From contig NZ_FOMS01000008.1 of assembly GCF_900112685.1 (NCBI RefSeq), forward strand, positions 62,001-126,000: a DNA stretch of 64,000 nucleotides. The letters are read 5' to 3'. Origin of the DNA: Roseivivax sediminis (GTDB taxonomy: Bacteria > Pseudomonadota > Alphaproteobacteria > Rhodobacterales > Rhodobacteraceae). Positions 17,544-27,882 of this stretch are shown piece by piece. Made by a program: the position numbers and the translations under genes. Position 1 is the first letter of the stretch. Every line of letters begins with the position of its first letter. The notes below the pieces were generated by a model that was not told the origin of the DNA, searched no databases, and was given only the letters and a program-made list of their open reading frames with translations.

Positions 17544-18551
17544 TCAGGTGCCGACGATCCGGCGCAGCCCTTCGATCTTCGCCGCGGCCTTTTCCTTCGC
17601 CCCGCGCGAGGCCTTGGCCATCATCGCCTCGAGCTCGCCGGGATCGGCCATGTATTCGGCAAAGCGGGCGGCCGGCACTTCGAACATCTCATCGAGTTTG
17701 TCGGCGAGGATGCGCTTGGCCTCTCCGTAGCCCATGCCGCCCTGCTCGAAGCGATAGCGCAGGTGCTCGACCTCCGCCGGTTCCGCGAGCGCGGCGTAGA
17801 GTTGGAACACCGTGTTGCCGTCCGGGTCCTTGGGCTCGTGCGGCTCCTTGCTGTCGGTGACGATCTTGTTGATCATCTTGCGCCGCTTCTTGGGCTCGAG
17901 GAACAGCGGGATCGTGTTGCCGTAGCTCTTGGACATCTTGCGCCCGTCGAGCCCGACGATCGCCTCGAGATTCTCCTGCACCGAATGCTCGGGCAGGGTG
18001 AAGAATTCGGTGTCGTAGCGGCGGTTGAAGTAGCCGGCGATGTCGCGGGCGAACTCCACGTGCTGGATCTGGTCGCGGCCGACGGGCACGATCCCGCCGT
18101 CGAACAGCAGGATGTCCGCCGACATCAGGATCGGGTAGGTATAGAGCCCCATGTTGATCCCGTCGTCGGGATTGGCGCTCTGCCGTTCGGCATTGGCGTC
18201 GACCGCGGCCTTGTAGGCGTGCGCGCGGTTCATCAACCCCTTGGGCGTGACCGAAGACAGGACCTGCGTGAGCTCGAACACCTCCGGCACGTCGGATTGC
18301 CGGTAGAAGTTGGTGTGCTCCAAATCGAGCCCGAGGGCGAGGAAACAGGCGGCGATCTCGTGCGTGAACTGGCGCACCTCGCCTGCGTTCCCGATGGAGT
18401 TGAGCGCGTGATAATTGGCGATGAACAGGAAGTTCTCGCCGTCCGGGTTGGAACCCATGAGGTCGAGGGTCGGACGGATCATCCCGGCGTAATTGCCGAC
18501 ATGCACCTGGCCCGTGGGCTTGATGCCGGTCAGGATCGACTTCTGGCTCAT
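17544..18551 (-). CDS. trpS: Tryptophan-tRNA ligase
   Basis: 335 residues from the ATG at 18551. AGAGGGG lies 8 nt before this ATG, which favours it over a GTG three codons upstream. It is a class I aminoacyl-tRNA synthetase with the HIGH-type motif TGQVHVGNYAG at the N-terminus and the KMSKS loop GRKMSKSYGNTI in the second half. It charges tRNA-Trp with tryptophan in the cytoplasm. The length matches bacterial TrpS (about 330-350), and the C-terminus is intact. It stands alone, convergent with the thioesterase gene. Confidence 0.97.
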   Translation of the reverse strand: MSQKSILTGIKPTGQVHVGNYAGMIRPTLDLMGSNPDGENFLFIANYHALNSIGNAGEVRQFTHEIAACFLALGLDLEHTNFYRQSDVPEVFELTQVLSSVTPKGLMNRAHAYKAAVDANAERQSANPDDGINMGLYTYPILMSADILLFDGGIVPVGRDQIQHVEFARDIAGYFNRRYDTEFFTLPEHSVQENLEAIVGLDGRKMSKSYGNTIPLFLEPKKRRKMINKIVTDSKEPHEPKDPDGNTVFQLYAALAEPAEVEHLRYRFEQGGMGYGEAKRILADKLDEMFEVPAARFAEYMADPGELEAMMAKASRGAKEKAAAKIEGLRRIVGT

Positions 18552-18699
18552 GTGGCTCACCCCTCTGCGGTCGGGCCGCAGATGTGGTCCGAACCTCGCG
18601 CGGTTGCAAGCCCTAAGGCGGATGCGGGCACCTTGCTACCGACACGGAGCGCAAACCGCGCAGCGTCGGGCCGCGGATCGGCGATCCTGACCTTTGAGC

Positions 18700-18820
18700 G
18701 GCAGCGCTTTATCCCAGCCACGTCCGGTCGACCTCGGAGCGGCGTGCCAAGCGTCGACAAATCGCCGGTCCGGGGGGCGGCCCGGCGATGCGCGGCGGCC
18801 TTCGGCCTTGTTTCCGCGCG
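18700..18820. repeat. Degenerate intergenic sequence related to 38028-38150
   Basis: Lies in the 287-bp spacer between trpS and the peptide transporter operon. It shares GCGCTTTAT, then GCCACGT, a GTCGA...GAGCG stretch and a CCTTCGGCnTnnTTnCCG end, in the same order and at similar spacing, with 38028-38150. There is no coding signal. The edges are approximate. Confidence 0.45.
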
Positions 18821-18838
18821 TGCGGGGTCAGGCGACGC

Positions 18839-19803
<965 letters not shown>

Positions 19804-19807
<4 letters not shown>

Positions 19808-20793
19808 GACGCCTTCTCCCGGTTCGTGGGCTCTCCGTGCGAGAGCGGGTAGTGACAGAGCGCGAGGCCCATCTCGGGCGCGGCCTGCACCGGCTCCACC
19901 GCCTTGCAATGCGCGTTGGCAAAACGGCAGCGCGGCGAGAAGAGGCACCCTTCGGGCCGGTCGAACTGCCCCGGCACCACGCCCGGAATCGTCGGCAGGC
20001 GCCGCTCCGTCGCGCGTTCCGGCAGCGCCGCCAGAAGCGCGGCGGTATAGGGATGGTGCGGGTCGTCGAAGAGCGCGCCGACCTCCTGCTCCTCGACCTT
20101 CTGGCCGGCATACTGGACCTGCACGCGCTTCACCGTCTCGGCCACCACGCCCATGTCGTGCGTGATGAGGATGAGCGCCATGCCCGTCTCTTCCTGAAGG
20201 CCGGTCAGAAGCTCCAGGATCTGCGCCTGGATCGTCACGTCGAGCGCCGTCGTCGGCTCGTCCGCGATCAGCAGCTTCGGCTCGCAGGCCAGCGCCATGG
20301 CGATCATCGCCCGCTGGCTCATGCCGCCCGAGAGCTGGTGCGGGAAGGCGTTGAGGCGCTTTTCCGGCGCGGGGATGCCGACGAGGTTCATCAGTTCGAT
20401 CGCGCGGTCCTGACGGCCCTTGCGGTCGAGATCGGTGTGCTTCTTGAGGCTTTCCTTGATCTGGAAGCCGACCGTGAAGCACGGGTTGAGGGAACTCATC
20501 GGCTCTTGGAAGATCATCGACATGTCGCGACCGATGATCCGGCGCCGCTGCTTCGGCGACATGCCGCGCAGGTCGTGGCCGTTGAAGGCCATGCGGTCGG
20601 CGGTGATCGTCGCGGTCCACGGCAAGAGGCCCATGACGGCGAGCATGGAGACGGACTTGCCCGACCCGCTCTCGCCCACGATGGCCATGAGGTCGCCGGG
20701 CTCCACGTTGATGTCGACGCCGTCGACCGCGCGGAAGGCGCCCGAGGTGGTGGCGAACTCCACGCTGAGGTTGCGGATTTCGAGAAGAGGCAT
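19804..20793 (-). CDS. Peptide ABC transporter ATP-binding protein (DppD/OppD type)
   Basis: 329 residues. Walker A is GESGSGKS, the signature LSGGMSQR, Walker [13 protein letters not shown], and the switch histidine is in ITHDMG. The C-terminal region has the [10 protein letters not shown] and LCHYP cysteine motifs typical of the OppD/DppD branch, which in some members bind an Fe-S cluster. It pairs with the downstream DppF-type ATPase on the cytoplasmic face of the permease dimer. It starts 4 nt after the upstream permease gene and its 3' end overlaps the next gene. Confidence 0.94.
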
Positions 20794-20797
20794 CGTC

Positions 20798-21706
20798 TCA
20801 GCTCCGCTTCAGTTTGGGGTCGAGCGCGTCGCGCAGCCCGTCGCCCATCAGGTTGATCGCCAGCACCGTCACCAGGATGCACAGGCCGGGGAAGGTCACC
20901 ACCCACCAGGCACGGAGGATGAATTCGCGCGCCTCGGCCAGCATGGTGCCCCATTCCGGCGTCGGCGGCTGCGCCCCCATGCCGAGGAACCCCAGCGCCG
21001 CGGCGTCGAGGATCGCGGTGGAGAACGACAGCGCCGCCTGCACGATGATCGGCGCGAGGCAGTTCGGCAGAACGGTGCGGAACATGATCCTGAGGCGCCC
21101 CGCCCCCGCGACGCGCGCGGCGGTGACATAGTCGCGCGTGCGTTCGGAGATCACGGCGGCGCGGGTGAGGCGCACGAAATGCGGCTGCAGGACGATGGCG
21201 ATTGCCACCATCGCGTTCAAGAGCGACGGCCCGAGGATCGCCACCAGAACCAGCGCCATCAGAAGCGACGGGAAGGACAGCACGATGTCCATGATCCGCA
21301 TGATGATCGTGTCGAGCCAGCGCGGCGCGAATCCGGCGATCACCCCGATCACCACGCCGAAGAAGGTTGCGACCGTCACCACGACGAGGCCGATGAAGAA
21401 CGAGAACCGCGCCCCGTGGATCAGGCGCGAGACCATGTCGCGCCCCAGCGGATCGGTGCCGAGCGGGAACTGCCATTTTCCACCGTCCTCCCATACCGGC
21501 GGGACGAGCAGCGAGTCGCGGAACTGCGCGTCGGGCGGATAGGGTGACAGGATCGGCGCGAAAATCGCGATCAAGAGGAACAGCGCGAAGACGACCATGC
21601 CCATGACCGCGCCGCGGTTTTCCTTGAACGCGTTCCAGAAGTCGCGGATCGGGCTGGGCGGGGCCTGGGCGATGGTGCGGGCCGTGGCTGAGCTTGCGTC
21701 GGACAT
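20798..21706 (-). CDS. Peptide ABC transporter permease (DppC type)
   Basis: 302 residues with an N-terminal cytoplasmic segment, a first membrane helix at about residues 35-52, a short periplasmic stretch containing PLGTDPLGRDM (the DppC/OppC N-terminal signature), then five more helices. The inner-membrane permease EAA-like loop is ARVAGAGRLRIMFRTVLPN. It forms the translocation path with the DppB-type permease encoded 1 nt upstream. Confidence 0.93.
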   Translation of the reverse strand: MSDASSATARTIAQAPPSPIRDFWNAFKENRGAVMGMVVFALFLLIAIFAPILSPYPPDAQFRDSLLVPPVWEDGGKWQFPLGTDPLGRDMVSRLIHGARFSFFIGLVVVTVATFFGVVIGVIAGFAPRWLDTIIMRIMDIVLSFPSLLMALVLVAILGPSLLNAMVAIAIVLQPHFVRLTRAAVISERTRDYVTAARVAGAGRLRIMFRTVLPNCLAPIIVQAALSFSTAILDAAALGFLGMGAQPPTPEWGTMLAEAREFILRAWWVVTFPGLCILVTVLAINLMGDGLRDALDPKLKRS

Positions 21707-21707
21707 G

Positions 21708-22715
21708 TCAGCGGTTCCGGATCTTGGGGTTGATGGCGCCGTAAAGGATGTCGACCGTCAGGTTCACGATCATCACGATCACCGCGATGATCAGAAGCCC
21801 GCCCTGCACCGCCTGGTAGTCGCGGCGGAAGATGCTGTCGACCATCCACTTGCCGATGCCGGGCCAGGAAAAGATCGTCTCGGTCAGGATCGCGCCCGCG
21901 AGCAGCGTGCCGACCGACAGGCCGATCACCGTCACCACGGGGATGAGCGCGTTGCGCAGCGCATGGAACCCGTTGACCCTCAGCGGCGCGAGACCCTTGG
22001 CGCGGGCGGTGCGCACGTAATCCTCGCCCAGCACCTCCAGCATGGCCGACCGCGTCTGCCGCGCGATGATGGCCAGCGGAATGGTCGCCAGCACGATTGT
22101 CGGCAGGATCAGGTGCGAGACGGCGGATTTGAACGCCCCCTCCTGCCCCGACAGCAGCGCGTCGATGGTCATGAAGCCGGTTGGCCCCTCGATGAAGAAC
22201 ATCAGCGACATGCGGCCCGACACCGGCGTCCAGCCGAGGCCCGACGAGAACACGATGATCAAGAGCAGCGCCCACCAGAAGATCGGCATCGAGTAGCCGA
22301 TGAGCGCCGTGGTCATCAGCGCCTGGTCGAAGAACTTGCCGCGGTTGACCGCCGCGATGACGCCGGCCGGGATGCCGATCAGCACCGCCAGCGTGATCGC
22401 GCAGATCGACAGCTCCAGCGTCGCAGGAAAGAGCGCCATGAACTCGTCGAGGACCGGCCGCTTGGTCACGAAGGAAACCCCCAGATCGCCCTGGAAGATC
22501 CCGGCGAGGTAGTCGAAATACTGCATCCAGAGCGGCTGGTCGAAGCCGAGCTGCGCGGCCAGTTCGTCATAACGTTCCTGGCTGATACCGCGTTCGCCGG
22601 CCAGCAGCGTGATCGGATCGCCGGGCAGCAGCCGGATGAAGGCGAACGACACCAGCGTCACCCCGAAGAAGGTCGGCACGAAGGTCAGAAGGCGGGAGAG
22701 GACGAAGCGCAGCAT
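21708..22715 (-). CDS. Peptide ABC transporter permease (DppB type)
   Basis: 335 residues. The first helix is at about residues 9-29, followed by the FIRLLPGDPI motif typical of DppB/OppB, a periplasmic region, then five helices with the permease loop ARAKGLAPLRVNGFHALRN. The ATG at 22715 overlaps the upstream peptidase stop by one base (TGATG), so the two are translationally coupled. It forms the inner-membrane channel with the DppC-type partner. Confidence 0.93.
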   Translation of the reverse strand: MLRFVLSRLLTFVPTFFGVTLVSFAFIRLLPGDPITLLAGERGISQERYDELAAQLGFDQPLWMQYFDYLAGIFQGDLGVSFVTKRPVLDEFMALFPATLELSICAITLAVLIGIPAGVIAAVNRGKFFDQALMTTALIGYSMPIFWWALLLIIVFSSGLGWTPVSGRMSLMFFIEGPTGFMTIDALLSGQEGAFKSAVSHLILPTIVLATIPLAIIARQTRSAMLEVLGEDYVRTARAKGLAPLRVNGFHALRNALIPVVTVIGLSVGTLLAGAILTETIFSWPGIGKWMVDSIFRRDYQAVQGGLLIIAVIVMIVNLTVDILYGAINPKIRNR

Positions 22716-23806
22716 CAGCCGAGGATCCTCAATTCACGTGGAAAGGTGGTGAGCGAGCGGTTGCCGTCATCGGTCACGAGGATGTCGTCCTCGATCCTGA
22801 CACCGAAGCGGCCCACGGCATAGAGCCCCGGCTCGTTCGTAAACACCGCGCCGGCGGGCACCGCTTCGTGGTTGCCGCGCATGATGTAAGGTGCCTCGTG
22901 CACCTCGCGGCCAAGCCCGTGGCCCGTCTTGGTGCGGATGCGGTCGGCGAAGGGCGAGGCCTCCAGAACGCCGATCACGGCGTCGTCGATCTCGTGCGCC
23001 GTGATGCCGGCGCGGGCGATCTCATGGCCGCGGGCGTTGGCGGCCTTCACGGTCTCGTAGACCTCGTGCGCCTCGTCCGACGCGCTGCCGACGAAGAAGG
23101 TGCGCGTGATGTCGGCGGCGAACCCGCCCCAGCGTGCCCCGAAATCGATCAGAAGCGCGTCGCCGTCCCCGATGGCGACGTCGCGCGCGTCGGCATGGGC
23201 GTTGGCGGAATGCGCGCCGGAGCCGATCAGCGGGCCGAAGGCGTTGCCCTCGGCCCCGTGGGCGAAGAGCGCGGCGGTCAGGCGGCGCTCCACCTCCTTT
23301 TCGGTGGTGCCGATGCGAACGGTCTCGATCACCTCGGCGAGCGCGGTTTCGGAGATGCGGATCGCCTCTTCCAGCGCGGCGACCTCATCGGCGCTTTTCG
23401 TCAGGCGCAGGCCCGAGATGGCGCCTTCGGCGTCGCGGATGTCGAGCGGCCCGTAGGCGCCGGCGAGCGCGTGGTGCACGAAGACGCGCATCACCTGCCC
23501 CTCGACGGCCAGCGACCGGATCGGCAGGTGCTTCGCAAGTGCGTCGAAGGCGGCGGCGTAGCCGTCCTGGTCGCGCCAGTCGAAGACCTCGCCCTCGAAG
23601 CCCAGCGCGCCCCAGGAGCTCAGCTCCAGGTTCGGCACGATCGCGGCGGGCGGCCCCTTGGCCGGGATGACGACCAGCGTCGGCCGCTCGGAGGTGGAGA
23701 AATGCGCGTGGTAGAGCCGTTCGAAGTTCGGCCCCGGCACCAGTGCGACGGCATCGACGCCAAGCGCGCCGGCGAGGTCGCGGAATTCGCGGTAGCGATC
23801 GGTCAT
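22715..23806 (-). CDS. M24-family Xaa-Pro peptidase in the peptide transporter operon
   Basis: 363 residues from the ATG at 23806 (GAGG 8 nt upstream). The frame is open further upstream but without domain sequence. The N-terminal creatinase/prolidase domain spans about residues 5-125; the C-terminal pita-bread domain has the metal ligands in the expected order (LLIDFGARWGG and ADITRTFFVG for the two Asp, GHGLGREVHE for His, then two Glu in FTNEPGLY and GVRIEDDILV). It is a cytoplasmic dimetal peptidase, probably cleaving Xaa-Pro bonds in imported peptides. It sits between the binding-protein gene and dppB-type gene, which ties uptake to hydrolysis. Confidence 0.92.
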   Translation of the reverse strand: MTDRYREFRDLAGALGVDAVALVPGPNFERLYHAHFSTSERPTLVVIPAKGPPAAIVPNLELSSWGALGFEGEVFDWRDQDGYAAAFDALAKHLPIRSLAVEGQVMRVFVHHALAGAYGPLDIRDAEGAISGLRLTKSADEVAALEEAIRISETALAEVIETVRIGTTEKEVERRLTAALFAHGAEGNAFGPLIGSGAHSANAHADARDVAIGDGDALLIDFGARWGGFAADITRTFFVGSASDEAHEVYETVKAANARGHEIARAGITAHEIDDAVIGVLEASPFADRIRTKTGHGLGREVHEAPYIMRGNHEAVPAGAVFTNEPGLYAVGRFGVRIEDDILVTDDGNRSLTTFPRELRILG

Positions 23807-24009
23807 GCGTCGGGCCTCGCGCCGGGAATGTCGGTCAGCGCCTGCCGGTTCGGACAGATGGCCGATACGGGATAGCTGGGTGAACGGTGGATCAAGGGAC
23901 CACGCGCCTCGCTTGCTTTCGGGGATAAAGTGCCCTTCCGGGGCAGGGCCGGGCGGGACGCCCCGATACCGCACGAAGATGCGGACGGCAACGTCCTGCG
24001 GACATGACG

Positions 24010-24036
24010 AAGCGGCCGGGTCGGGCCCGGCCGCTT
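24010..24036 (-). terminator. Strong hairpin between the binding-protein gene and the rest of the importer operon
   Basis: Perfect 11-bp stem AAGCGGCCGGG/CCCGGCCGCTT with a 5-nt loop, 16 bp past the binding-protein stop on the minus strand. There is only a short T tract. In many ABC operons such a hairpin raises binding-protein mRNA over the membrane genes, by partial termination or 3' end protection. Confidence 0.65.
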
Positions 24037-24051
24037 CCAATGGTCATCCGA

Positions 24052-25644
24052 TCACTCGGACAGGCCCACACCGTAGAAGATATGGCCGCCGAACGGGTCG
24101 ATCTTGTAGTTCTCGACCTCCGGACGGACCGGCTCGAACACGACCGAGTGCGCGATGGTCGCCCACGGCGCCTGCTCCTTGAAGACGACCTGCGCCTCTT
24201 TGTAGAGTTCGGCGCGCTCCTCCTGGTCGGCGACGGTCTTGGCCTCCTGGATCAGTTCGTCGAAGGGCTCGTGGCACCATTGCGCCCGGTTGGACCCGCC
24301 CACGGAATCGCAGCCCAGAAGCACGGCGAGGAAGTTGTCCGGGTCGCCGTTGTCGCCGGTCCAGCCGAGCAGCACCGCCCCTTCGCGGTCCTCCGCCTTG
24401 GAACGTTCGAGGTATTCACCCCACTCGTAGGACACGATCTCCACGTCCACGCCGACCTGGGCGAAGTCTTCCTGCAGAAGCTCGGCCATGCGGCGGGCGT
24501 TGGGGTTGTAGGGGCGCTGCACCGGCATCGCCCAGATCTCCATCGACAGATCCGTCACGCCGGCCTCTTCCAGCATCTGCTGCGCGGCCTCGGGATCGTA
24601 GGGGTCGTCCTCGATATCGTCGTTGTAGGACCAGATCGTCGGCGGGATCGGGTTCTTGGCCGCCGTGCCGGCACCCTGGAACACCACATCGATGATCGCC
24701 TGCTTGTCGATCGCCATGTTGAGCGCCTTGCGCACCTCGACCTGGTCGAACGGCTCAACCTGCGTGTTGTAGGCAAGGTAGCCGACGTTCAGGCCTTCCT
24801 TGCTCATCAGGTTGACGTTCTCGTCCTGCTCCATCGCGTCGAGATCGGCGGGGTTCGGATAGGGCATGACGTGGCATTCGCCCGCCTGCAGCTTCTGATA
24901 GCGCACCGACGCGTCGGGCGTGATCGCGAAGACGAGGTTGTCGATCTCGGGCGCGCCGCGGAAGAAATCCTCGTTCGCGGCGTAACGGATCACCGCGTCC
25001 TTCTGGTAGCCGACGAAGGAGAACGGACCGGTGCCGATCGGCGCCTGGTTCAGCATCTCGGGGGTGCCGGCCTCCTGCATCTGGTCGGCGTATTCCTTGG
25101 ACAGGATCGACGCGAAATCCATTGCCATGTTGGCGATGAACGGCGCCTCGGGCCGGGTCAGGTTGAAGCGGACGGTGTAGTCGTCGACCTTCTCGATGCT
25201 CTCGATCAGGTCGGGCATCGACATGGCGTTGAAGTATTCCCACGTGCCGCCGGAATAGCCGTTATACGGGTTCTCCTCGTTGCCCTGCCGGTCGAACGAG
25301 AAGATCACGTCGTCGGCGTTGAAATCGCGGCTCGGCGTGAATTGGTCGTTGGAATGAAACTGCACGCCTTCGCGCAGCTTGAAGGTATACTGCGTGCCGT
25401 CCTCGGACACCTCCCAGCTTTCGGCGAGGCCGGGGATGGTCTCGGTGGTGCCGCGCTCGAACTCGACGAGCCTGTTGTAGACCTGGCGCGACGAGGCGTC
25501 GAAGGTCGTGCCGGCGGTGTAGAGCGCCGGGTCGAACCCTTCGGGCGAGCCTTCGGAGCAATAGATCAGCGTCTGCGCGGAGGCGCCGGCGCTCAGCGCG
25601 AGAAGGGCCGCGCCCGCCGCCAGCGTTGTGCGGAGTGGTGTCAT
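24052..25644 (-). CDS. Peptide ABC transporter substrate-binding protein (DppA type, SBP_bac_5)
   Basis: 530 residues from the ATG at 25644. AGGGAG lies 8 nt upstream, which favours it over an earlier in-frame ATG at 25677. Residues 1-24 form a signal peptide ending ASA; the mature protein begins QTLIYCSEGSPEGFDP, as in DppA. The SBP_bac_5 fold follows, with the typical LAESWEVSEDGTQYTFKLR region and RKALNMAIDKQAI. It captures di- or oligopeptides in the periplasm and delivers them to the permease pair. It is the first gene of the operon, separated from the rest by 245 bp with a hairpin. Confidence 0.95.
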   Translation of the reverse strand: MTPLRTTLAAGAALLALSAGASAQTLIYCSEGSPEGFDPALYTAGTTFDASSRQVYNRLVEFERGTTETIPGLAESWEVSEDGTQYTFKLREGVQFHSNDQFTPSRDFNADDVIFSFDRQGNEENPYNGYSGGTWEYFNAMSMPDLIESIEKVDDYTVRFNLTRPEAPFIANMAMDFASILSKEYADQMQEAGTPEMLNQAPIGTGPFSFVGYQKDAVIRYAANEDFFRGAPEIDNLVFAITPDASVRYQKLQAGECHVMPYPNPADLDAMEQDENVNLMSKEGLNVGYLAYNTQVEPFDQVEVRKALNMAIDKQAIIDVVFQGAGTAAKNPIPPTIWSYNDDIEDDPYDPEAAQQMLEEAGVTDLSMEIWAMPVQRPYNPNARRMAELLQEDFAQVGVDVEIVSYEWGEYLERSKAEDREGAVLLGWTGDNGDPDNFLAVLLGCDSVGGSNRAQWCHEPFDELIQEAKTVADQEERAELYKEAQVVFKEQAPWATIAHSVVFEPVRPEVENYKIDPFGGHIFYGVGLSE

Positions 25645-25862
25645 CGAATGAGCTCCCTGAACGTTGTTGTCCGGCACTCTTGTACGGCGCCGACATGATC
25701 AAAAACTGACGGGCCAGGCGGCCGGATGCAAACGAGTAAGCCTCTGCATCCATGCAATGGCGGTTTTGCGTAGTCCGATCGCGGAGAGTGACACACAATT
25801 GACCTTACGTCACCCAGCAAAAAGTGTGACAGACAGGTAACCGCACATTAACTTTTTATGAA

Positions 25863-26696
25863 GTGCCCGATATTCAGACACAGATGAACAAACGAGAGTT
25901 CGCTCACAGCATGGCCAGTGCCATGGCCAACATCTCGGGGCTCGACGCCCTCTTCCTTGCCGGGTCGCTCGGGCGTGGCACCGAGGATGCTTTCAGCGAT
26001 ATCGACGTCGTCGCGCTGGCCGAGCCGGACCGGCACGAGGCGCTTGCGGCGCGCTGGATCTCTGCACTCGAGGATCGCGACCACGTGGTCTACCGGCGCC
26101 AGGCGAAATCCGGACAGGGCCTCCTGGTGAACGCGATCACGGGAAACTGGGTCCGCGTGGACCTGCATGTCCTGCCGCGCGCGTTGTTCGCGCGCCGCGC
26201 CAAGGATACCGTCACGCCGCTCATCGACCCCGAGGACATCCACGGCGCGCTGCCCGACTCGCTGCCGCCCGCGCGCCCCGATCCGGAGCGCGTGAAGGGC
26301 ATCGTGACGGAGTTCATCCGCATGATGGGCCTCATGCCGGTCGCGCTCGGCCGCGACGAGCGGGTGACGCTGGTGACGAGTGTGGAACTGCTGCGCGGCC
26401 TCCTGCGCGATCTCTACATCGAGCAATCCGCGGCACCGGACAAAGGCGGCATGCTGCACCTGAGCAAGCTGATCACGCCGGCGCAGATGGCCGTCCTGGA
26501 ATCGATGCCGCATCCGGGCCCCGACCGAACGGCGTTGATCGACGCGCATCTGCGTATCGCCGACGCCTTCCTGCCGGAGGCCCGCAGGCTTGCCGCCCGG
26601 CTGGAGATCGACTGGCCGGACGAGTTCGAGGCCGCGACGGCGGCCCATATTCACCGCGAAACGGGCGTGGAGATCCTGGCGCACGCCGCGGCCTGA
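25863..26696 (+). CDS. Nucleotidyltransferase-fold protein (aminoglycoside nucleotidyltransferase-like)
   Basis: 277 residues from a GTG at 25863; an ATG at 25884 is an alternative, and neither has a strong ribosome site. The N-terminal part has the pol-beta-type nucleotidyltransferase signature AGSLGRGTEDAFSDIDVVAL: Gly-Ser followed by Asp-x-Asp for metal. A third acidic residue is likely in VRVDLHV. The C-terminal part (about 150-277) is helical, as in substrate-binding regions of such enzymes. It may transfer a nucleotide to a small molecule or protein; the substrate is unknown. It is isolated: divergent from the peptide transporter and convergent with the next gene. Confidence 0.75.
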   Translation: MPDIQTQMNKREFAHSMASAMANISGLDALFLAGSLGRGTEDAFSDIDVVALAEPDRHEALAARWISALEDRDHVVYRRQAKSGQGLLVNAITGNWVRVDLHVLPRALFARRAKDTVTPLIDPEDIHGALPDSLPPARPDPERVKGIVTEFIRMMGLMPVALGRDERVTLVTSVELLRGLLRDLYIEQSAAPDKGGMLHLSKLITPAQMAVLESMPHPGPDRTALIDAHLRIADAFLPEARRLAARLEIDWPDEFEAATAAHIHRETGVEILAHAAA

Positions 26697-26715
26697 CCGG
26701 GCGCCCGGCCGGCGC

Positions 26716-27081
26716 TCAATCCACGGGCGAGAGCGGGAAGGCCGCCGCGTCCGCGTTCCAGCCGTCGACCGAACAGCGCGCACGGACATACACATTTTCG
26801 GTCCCGTCGGGCAGCATCACGGAGGTGAGCGCCCGGGTGAACGGCTGCTCGGACACGTGCGGATGCAGAAGCTCGCGAGTGCCGAGGACGGTACCCTCCG
26901 CATCCTCGACCCGCCAGGCGTCTGCGTAGTGATCCCAGCCCGTGTCGGGGTGTTCCAGCGTCACCGAGATGCGCCAGGACATGCCGGTCTTCTCGGCCTC
27001 CATGCCGCGCACCTGCGGCGGATCGGCGGCAGCCGCGCTGCCGATCAGGCCAGCACAGACCGCCACTGCACATGTCTTCAT
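26716..27081 (-). CDS. Small exported protein of unknown function
   Basis: 121 residues from the ATG at 27081, preceded by a purine-rich GGGGGGAA. Residues 1-19 form a signal peptide (MKTCAVAVCAGLIGSAAA then Ala-Asp). The mature part looks beta-rich, with an ISVTLEHPDTGWDHYADAW stretch and a later YVRARCSVDGW. These suggest an immunoglobulin-like periplasmic domain, but I do not recognise the family. It lies 77 bp downstream of the DUF599 gene on the same strand, so it may be in that transcript. Confidence 0.75.
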   Translation of the reverse strand: MKTCAVAVCAGLIGSAAAADPPQVRGMEAEKTGMSWRISVTLEHPDTGWDHYADAWRVEDAEGTVLGTRELLHPHVSEQPFTRALTSVMLPDGTENVYVRARCSVDGWNADAAAFPLSPVD

Positions 27082-27158
27082 GGTTGTTCCCCCCGGTTGT
27101 CGATGCTCTTGCACACCCGTCTTACATCGCCACCCGCGTCGCGGGTTCTGACGGTCTC

Positions 27159-27875
27159 TCACCTTTGCGTGTCGGGCGGGGGCGGGGCCTGCAGCAGAAC
27201 CGCCCGCGAGGCCGACGCGAACTCGCGCCGCAGGATCACCGCCACGGTCATCGCGGTCGCGACCAGCAGCGGCACTGCCCCCAGCAGCCAGGCCGACGCC
27301 GCGATGCCGAAATAGACGGACCTGAGCCCGCGATTGTAGGCGCGCGCGGCGGTCACGTTGATTTCGGCCGCCTGCCGGGCGCGCGGGTAGGCGGCCGGAT
27401 CGGACGGATCGTTGGGCACCGCGGCCATCAGCACCGAGCAATAGCCGAAGAGCCGGTGCGACCAGACGAATTTCAGGAACGCGTTGACCCCGAAGATCAG
27501 CATCACCACCAGCTTGATCTCCCACACCGCGGTTGGCGCGTCCTCGGCGGTGAAGTCCGAGACCACGCCGGACAGCGATTCGGCATTGCCGATCAGCGCG
27601 AAGCCCCCGCCGATCGCGATCATCGAGGCCGAGGCGAAGAATGCCGTGCTCTGGCGCAGGTTCCCCACGATCTGCGAATCGAAGATCCGCGGGTCCCGGG
27701 TGACGAACACCCGCATCCATTCGCGCCGGTAATCGGCCATCACACGCGACACCGACGGGCGCCAGGCGGGCGAATGCTCGACCAGCACGATCAGCACGAG
27801 CCAGCAGGCGAAATGCGCAGCCACCGCGACAACATCCAGGGTGGAGAACAGGGCGGCGCGATCGGCGAAGCTCAT
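27159..27875 (-). CDS. DUF599 family membrane protein
   Basis: 238 residues with four or five hydrophobic segments (about residues 14-34, 77-98, 118-138 and 188-215). A conserved cytoplasmic stretch between the first two helices reads YRREWMRVFVTRDPRIFDSQI. This layout matches the DUF599 family, inner-membrane proteins of unknown function found in many proteobacteria. The gene starts 7 bp after the HemJ-like gene, and the two are almost certainly one operon. Confidence 0.82.
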   Translation of the reverse strand: MSFADRAALFSTLDVVAVAAHFACWLVLIVLVEHSPAWRPSVSRVMADYRREWMRVFVTRDPRIFDSQIVGNLRQSTAFFASASMIAIGGGFALIGNAESLSGVVSDFTAEDAPTAVWEIKLVVMLIFGVNAFLKFVWSHRLFGYCSVLMAAVPNDPSDPAAYPRARQAAEINVTAARAYNRGLRSVYFGIAASAWLLGAVPLLVATAMTVAVILRREFASASRAVLLQAPPPPDTQR

Positions 27876-27882
27876 GGCACGC

